This document shows, one piece after another, positions 58,485 through 64,000 of a stretch of 64,000 bases of DNA. The DNA lies in NCBI GenBank assembly GCA_022264855.1, contig JABYQU010000005.1, positions 1,116,001 through 1,180,000 of the forward strand, read 5' to 3'. The notes beneath the pieces are model-generated. The model was not told the DNA's origin. It saw only the letters and a program-made list of their open reading frames with translations, and ran no database searches. Numbering within the stretch: position 1 is the first letter of the stretch; each line of letters begins with the position of its first letter. A program made the translations under genes and the position numbers. The DNA comes from Lenzites betulinus (taxonomy: Eukaryota > Basidiomycota > Agaricomycetes > Polyporales > Polyporaceae).

Positions 58485-60066
58485 ATGCGTCTGCGTCTTC
58501 AAGCACGCCCGCCGTCGCTCCGCGCACTTTCCACCCTCGCCTCATTGGTTCTGCACTTGCCGCTGCTACCACAAACGCACGTCCACGCATCCCCCACCCC
58601 GCAGAACATCACCGTCGACGACACCCTCGGCAGCGCCGGCGCCGCGGGCGGGTACGCGCTCGTCTACGAGCCGCCCGGCGTCTGGAGCGCAGGGCAGAAC
58701 TGCTCCGCGTGCGAGGCGACGCCGCACATCGACAGGGCGCAGGTGCGCGGCGGGACGTGGCACGACGTGAGCTACCTCGCGGACGCCCCCCCGCCCGCGC
58801 CCATCAGCGCCACGCTCACGTTCGACGGTCAGTACATGCCTCCCTGCTCGCGTGCCGCGCGTTGGGTATTCATGCATTCATGTTTTGGACGGGTGGCGCA
58901 CATGTACAGGCACCGCGGTGTACGCGTACATGGTCCTCACGCGCGCGTTCGAGGACCCGAACGGGAACACGGACCTCGCGTTCCTCATCGACGGCGCGCC
59001 TGCGGGCGCGTTCGCGCTCCCCCCGGACGGGGACACGGCGTTCCGGTACGATGTGCCCGTGTATGCGAACGCGTCGCTCGTGCGCGGGACGCACACGTTC
59101 ACGATCGTCGTGGGGCGGCCCGGGGGGATGAGTGCGCTTGCGTTGCTGGACTACGTCGTGTTTACGTGCGTGCAAGTTTGTGCTTTCGTATTCGGCTGTA
59201 GCGGATTTGGGCGCGCGGCTTATGGTCACGGTGGTGTTTACAGACAGGAAGTGGATCTGGACACTCCACCGAGTATGCCCCAGCAAACGGGCAGTGCACA
59301 ACACCCTTCGAGCGCGAAGCCCGTCGTCGCGCTCTCCGTCACCCTCGGCCTCCTCGTGCTCTTCACAGCAGCCGCGTTCCTCTGGCTCTGGACGAAACGG
59401 CGCGCCCGGCCCTTGGCCGCACCAGGCGTCTCCCATGCTGCGCCTGCAGCCAAAGTCGATCTGGACGACGAGGAGCCCCACGCACGTATAGCACACGTCC
59501 TGCGCCCCCGCGCACAACCCGCGCAGCCCGACGCACACCTCCCCTACCCCTACACCCTCCCGCGCCGGCCCTCAGCACCCTGGCCCCCGTTCACGCGCGC
59601 CGACTCGCCCCCAGGCTCGTCTGCGTCCGGCTTTACGTGGGTGCCGGAGCGGAGACAGTACGTCGCGACGAAGGGGACGCCGCGTGCCAGTGATCCTTCC
59701 CCGGGTCTACCGACATCCGCGATGTCCGTGTCTACGTCGACGGAGGTGGTGGCGGCAGGGCGGAAGGACACGTACGGCCTGCCGCCCATCTCGCAGCACG
59801 AGCCCAGCACGCTTGATTCGAACTCGCGTGACGGCGAGATGGCTAACTCGGACGTGTACGTGCAGAGCCATGCAGCGGGTGGTGCGGTGTCGGTTTCGTC
59901 CGTGGCCGACGACGAGGCGGGCGTGGACGCAGCTCCGCACGTGGACACCGTCGAGTCGCGCCCTCGTGTTGTGGCGGAGGTGGAGGTGCATGATGCAGCT
60001 CCGGAGGCGCAGGACAGTGCGGAAAATGTCGATGACGGGCCACCGCCGTACGCGCCGCACGAGTGA
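58485..60066 (+). CDS. Single-pass surface protein, uncharacterised fungal family, copy C
   Basis: Exons 58485-58827, 58910-59165 and 59244-60066 (473 codons, phases consistent). The ATG at 58449 would add 12 residues; 58485 gives the better signal peptide. Family signatures: VDDTLGSAG, YEPPGVWSAGQNCSACE, GTWHDVSYL, DGTAVYAYMVL, DLAFLIDG, YDVPVYANASL and HTFTIVVG. The span is VVALSVTLGLLVLFTAAAFLWLW with a KRRAR stop-transfer. The tail of about 230 residues ends DDGPPPYAPHE, practically the same C terminus as the unrelated-ectodomain CFEM protein at 2.6 kb (EEEPPPYAPRE). It lacks the basic coiled coil of copies A and B. Confidence 0.82.
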
Positions 60067-60222
60067 TATGAGCGCCGTCTGGAGTTCCGCTGCATAGATC
60101 TCCTGATGTAGTTACGGGCCTTCGTAGGTGTACGATCAGCACGACGATATACACTGTATCTACTGTATCTCCACCAGTACTCAGGTGACATCATAAACGG
60201 CAGTCCCTAACGTCCATCGTGT

Positions 60223-61977
60223 CTATGTACGAGGCGTATACGCCGGCAGCGGCTCTGAGCTATCATCCATATCGCTAGTGTCGCCCTCAGTCCCTGTTGC
60301 CGGCGGCGGCGTCGCAGCGAGGAACGTCAAGAACAGCTCTCGGAGCGGCGCCGGTATTCCCGCGAGGGTGGACTCGTCCGTCTCTGGGTCCGCGGAGGGA
60401 GGTACTAGTCCAGGGAGTGCGGGCAGCTCCCTGGCCGTCGTGGGCGGAGAAGACGGGACACGAGGAGATGGGGCTGCAGCCCGACGGACGAGGCGTTCGC
60501 GTTCGGGCACTCCAAGTCCCGGCGGAGGCGCCACGTAACCTCCGTGTAAGTCGAGGGATCCGGCTGGCGAGTACACTAATTGTGTGCCAGGACTCGCACG
60601 ATGCTCATGGAGCGCTTCCTGCGGGTGCACTTTGGCATCAAGCACACGATTCCGGGAGGGCAAGGGGCGATCCCTGGAGATCATATTCCTTGGGTCCGCT
60701 AGCACGTCGCTTTGGGAACATCTGCCGTCGTTCGCCAGCGTGCTGTAGCTTCGTCCGGGGGCGTCAGAGCCAGAGCCGAGCGGTGATATGGGCGAATGAG
60801 GATCGTCGGAGGGAGGTGACTCCAAGTCTGGGTTCGACACGTCATTTGCCCCATGCTCGTCGTGGCTAAAAGAAACGGCGGACCGGTCCTTGGCTGCGAC
60901 CCCAGGGCTGTAGTCTCCCTCACGCCGGTACCGTGACGCATCCAATGGAGAGAAGGGGGAGGGGGGACTGGTCACGGTACGCATAACCGCGGGTTGAATG
61001 GGCACCATTGACACTAAGATCCGTCGTCTCTTCAAGTTCCTCTTCAACCGGCGGCAGAAGAGGAGCGCGGACATCACTGAGAAGATCACTCCTCCGACGA
61101 CGGCGAGGCCGATGATGAGACTCCTCGGAGTGTGCGTGGCGGGATCGGACTCGGATGTGCGTGCGTCTGTGCTGTTACTATACATGGCAGTTGGTGGGGT
61201 CAGAGTACTGAGGCCGTCGATTGCGCTGACTGACGTCGCGCTGATAGGTGGACCAAGGGAAGTAGATGGAAGGAGGGTGCCGGATTGGCGGGTGCTCAGG
61301 ATGGACTGCGTGGGTGGATCTGTCGTCTGCGGGAAGCTCGTAGGATCCTCGGAGCCCCGCATGCGCGGCGTCGCAACTGATACTCGTGTAATAGGAGGGG
61401 TGGTTATGGTCTGCAGCGTGGAGGAGAGCATAGGTGAAGAAGAGTCTTGGAGGGTCGAGGTGATGCTACTGGCGCGAGGCGGCGTGTTCTGCACGCCAGT
61501 AGTTCCTGGTGATTCCGACACCACTGTCGACGGCGAGAGGGGCGATGAAGGGGGCTGAGAAGTTGGCTGGATTGTCTGGGAGCCTATCCGCGCGACATAT
61601 GGCCACAGGAAATAGTAGGTATACTTATTGTCAGCACACGATTCTCCTGCGAACCCGATGCACAGAGCGGCACTCACTCCGAAGGGGTAGGGATGTACAA
61701 CGTGCAGCTTCATTATTGACCAGGTTGAAGAAGTCCTGGCTCGAGCACAGCGCCTGCAAACACGCCGGGTCCTGCACAAACACCGGGGACTGCGAGCACG
61801 GGCAGACTTGCGCGCTGCAATGACACGGCAAAGGGTATCAGAGGCACCATCGCACGGGCTATATGGAGAATACCGCACTCACATGGCAATGTTCATGTTG
61901 CCACACTCAGGCTGCGTGAAAATGTGAGTTGCGTCATCGCAGACGTACTGACAATATTGCAGGGAAGGGAGAGTCAT
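60223..61977 (-). CDS. CFEM-domain single-pass membrane protein with LPAY tail
   Basis: Exons 61977-61883, 61814-61678 and 61583-60223 (530 codons, phases consistent). It starts MTLPSLQYCQYVC; no signal peptide precedes the domain. CFEM cysteines: QYC, YVC, PEC, intron, QVCPC, PACLQALC and ARC. A long Ser/Thr/Pro stalk of about 150 residues leads to a span (SLIIGLAVVGGVIFSVMSALLFC), an RRLKRNLKRRR stop-transfer and a cytoplasmic tail of about 250 residues. The tail contains LRELFLTFLAAT, weakly like the ERLLALLAST module of its paralogues, and ends SSEPLPAYTPRT. An intron of 94 bases (61584-61677) is preferred over a 31-base alternative. Confidence 0.8.
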
Positions 61978-62093
61978 GGCGTGCAAGCTCTTTGTGAGTT
62001 AGGAGGATCACGAGAGGATCCTTGACGTGAGCGGGATGCGAGGTCGTTCGGACGCGCGGGTCATGGTAATGCGCTTGTCTGTGCGCCCGGTGG

Positions 62094-62100
62094 GTTATAT
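62094..62100 (-). promoter_or_regulatory. TATA-like box of the 60.2 kb CFEM gene
   Basis: ATATAAC on the minus strand, 117 bases upstream of the chosen ATG (61977). The space is too short for an extra signal-peptide exon plus intron unless one starts at the weak ATG near 62,063. Confidence 0.45.
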
Positions 62101-62561
62101 GGAAAATGGGGTCCGGGTGCCCGGTACACGCCACAGCCTGAGCCGGGCAGTGCGCTCAGGCGGAGCGCGACTTTATCACCAGAATCCATCCCTGCGTAGT
62201 GTCAGCAATCACCATAAAGACACGGCTTGGAAGTCGTTGACGAGCACTCACCATGGGGCGCCGTACCTAACGAAAGCGCATCTTGCAATGGAAGCTGCGG
62301 CGGTGCACGGCGCGCGCACCGTGTGTACTGCGCCAGCCGCCAATCCCCTCCGCCTGTCCACAGCACTCACACTCACGTAGTAACCGCACCTGTTCCAGCG
62401 CACGCTGCATATCCGAGGGCATGTCTCTGATCAACGCACGCGATTCCATTACTGCGTGCTTCCGATCTGTACACCGTGGGCGTCTTGTAAGCGTACGCCT
62501 GAGCACAGCGCTGCCCGACGCCAGCTCCGTCGTCCTTCGGAGCCCCGGCTTTTCCCATCTC
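62101..62561. other. Intergenic gap between tandem CFEM genes
   Basis: Frames here (for example minus 62,267-62,653) overlap the neighbouring gene's last exon and show no domain. No gene called. Confidence 0.45.
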
Positions 62562-63162
62562 CTAGTAACCAACGAACGCGGCGTGCGCCGTCCCTTCAAT
62601 CTGGATGGCACGCTGCGCGCGACGCCGACGATGGGCGTAGATAATCGATCCAACGACCAGGATCCCGAGCGCGATTGGGAACAGGAACACGGAAGACGTG
62701 TACGCGCCGCTCGGAGGAGCGAGCTGGTCCACTCCGTCGAAGGACGGCATGAGGCCCCGGCGGACGAGAGCTTCTCCGGTTTCCACGGGCACGTCGGTCG
62801 TTACGGTGGTCGGGACTAAATTGTGATGCCGCCAGCTATGTTAGCTCTTACTCGATATCATGCCATGAGCGGACAAGATGCTCACAGACACTGGGGCCGC
62901 ACCGCGCGATTTCGGCTGTGACTATGGCGTCGAAGTCTGCTGGAGAGCATAGCGACTGGAGACAGTCGTTCTGCTTGATGGGGGATTCCGCGCAAGTGCA
63001 ATCCCGAGCGCTGGGGTTTGCGGTTGTTAGAATAACACTGACAACACAGAGAGAACGAGGAGCCGGGACTCACATAAAGTCCTCGCCCTGGGAGCACGTG
63101 GACGGGAAGAAGGACAGCCGCCCGACATGGTTACAGAAGTAGTCGCATTCCGTGACTGACAT
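62562..63162 (-). CDS. CFEM-domain single-pass membrane protein, short tail
   Basis: Exons 63162-63074, 63010-62886 and 62815-62562 (155 codons, phases consistent). It starts MSVTECDYFC with no signal peptide. The CFEM cysteines are TEC, YFC, STC, intron, RDCTC, NDCLQSLC and ARC, in the same arrangement as the tandem 60.2 kb gene. A linker of about 35 residues leads to one span (SVFLFPIALGILVVGSIIYA), RRRR and a tail of about 20 residues without a PY motif. A leader intron ending at ...GTTCCAG just before the ATG is likely. It is the most compact membrane-span CFEM protein in the window. Confidence 0.78.
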
Positions 63163-63313
63163 GGCTGGAACAACATTGTTAAGGCTCGTGCTTTCAAAGC
63201 GAACGAGAGAATAACCAGAGACGCACCTAGTGTATACGAATTCAGTGGGACTCTTGAACACGTCGAGGGATGAAGAGTACAGAATGAGGACTGCGTTCAC
63301 TGATGTTCCGTCC

Positions 63314-63319
63314 TTTATA
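63314..63319 (-). promoter_or_regulatory. TATA box of the 62.6 kb CFEM gene
   Basis: TATAAA on the minus strand, about 150 bases upstream of the ATG. The transcribed leader between them contains no other usable ATG. Confidence 0.6.
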
Positions 63320-64000
63320 TGTGCAGGCTTGTTGTGCGCTCTAGAGAACGATTGAGTTCGCGCCGCGGTTCTACATCAGCTCATGACTGCCTGCGCAACG
63401 GCAGTTCGCGCCCGTAACGGGCAAGGACATGCTTCATACTATGAGTTTTCAGAGCAGGTGCGGTTCTAGACGTGAACGTTCCTGATCGACTAGCAGTTTG
63501 CATACTTCGCGCTGGCGATGTCATGAATGTCATCAGTGTATGCCAGAGGCGGTATCCGCGTTGTACGACGGAAACGCCCCGCGTGAGAGCGTGTTCGCCT
63601 GTGGTTCAACGTACATCAGCAGGTGCATACGCAGTAGATGATGTAGTAGACGCACCGTATATGAGTGGCTGATCCGGTAGTCAGCGCCAAGTGGTGTCTT
63701 AAACCCCGTTGCCTCAACCTCAAGTTGCAGAATGACGTGAAATTCAGGGGTCGAGGGTGTGGCATGATAGAAGTAAGGCGACTCGCAGTCCGGCGCAACT
63801 GCCGGCTACTTACGCAGATGATTTGTAGCACGTGGCAGCGTCGCGCCCATGTCACGAAAGGTGGAGTTGCAGCCCGGCGCAGATGCCCGACTGTTGATGG
63901 CAAAAGCTCTGCAATACATACCGCGTCGATCCTACACACAGTCAGAACAAACGGGGCCAATGCATCGTTCACAGTCCCTCCTCTCGTGCCAACATCTAGG
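63320..64000. other. Window end, nothing supported
   Basis: Cysteine-containing minus-strand frames near 63,780-63,960 might belong to a further gene running off the window, but I could not fit a CFEM pattern or exon structure. Confidence 0.35.

Noticed and set aside
61647..61677. 31-base intron in the 60.2 kb CFEM gene
   Set aside because: Phase fits and the ends are GT-AG, but it is shorter than any plausible spliceosomal intron. A 94-base alternative with the same phase (61584-61677) gives a proper Ser/Thr stalk.

Overview
The window looks like nuclear DNA of a basidiomycete fungus, most likely an agaricomycete of the wood-decay (Polyporales) kind. The evidence is GC-rich coding sequence, many 50-100 base GT-AG introns with CTRAY-type branch points, fungal CFEM domains, fungal BTB and HNH proteins, and Ser/Thr-rich single-pass surface proteins. 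No species can be named from the sequence alone. Exon models below were checked for phase; where all exons are given they sum to whole codons.

Layout. 0-5.3 kb: three tandem plus-strand CFEM genes (the first cut by the window edge). 5.7-10.2 kb: two tandem minus-strand paralogues of an uncharacterised single-pass surface protein family. 11.1-20.2 kb: the conserved core, a BTB gene, a PIF1-type DNA helicase, a second BTB gene in the opposite orientation, and an M17 leucyl aminopeptidase. 20.2-24.4 kb: low-complexity and repeat-bearing DNA without a convincing gene. 24.4-43 kb: three paralogous HNH-nuclease-like genes among repeats. These repeats include a 2.64 kb element with identical 226-base terminal inverted repeats, a broken F-box-like gene, a 2.5 kb direct duplication (33.66-36.14 and 41.00-43.55 kb), and a 2.5 kb inverted duplication (38.0-40.6 and 46.1-48.65 kb). 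44-63.2 kb: a second CFEM cluster of six further genes (one decayed) plus a third member of the surface protein family.

How the genes relate. At least nine CFEM-related genes lie in 63 kb. They fall into two classes. One is small, with a signal peptide, and ends in a GPI-type hydrophobic tail (4.3, 44.1, 50.0 and 56.3 kb). The other is larger, has one membrane span, and usually a long cytoplasmic tail ending in a PPxY or LPxY motif (1.4, 2.6, 51.6, 53.5 and 60.2 kb; the 62.6 kb gene has a span but only a short tail). The three other surface proteins also carry PPxY motifs inside the cell. PY motifs are known ligands for WW domains of Rsp5/Nedd4-type ubiquitin ligases and their adaptors. My inference is a locally expanded set of cell-surface proteins sharing one cytoplasmic handling signal. 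In the membrane-span class the initiator Met appears to sit just before the CFEM domain, without a signal peptide.
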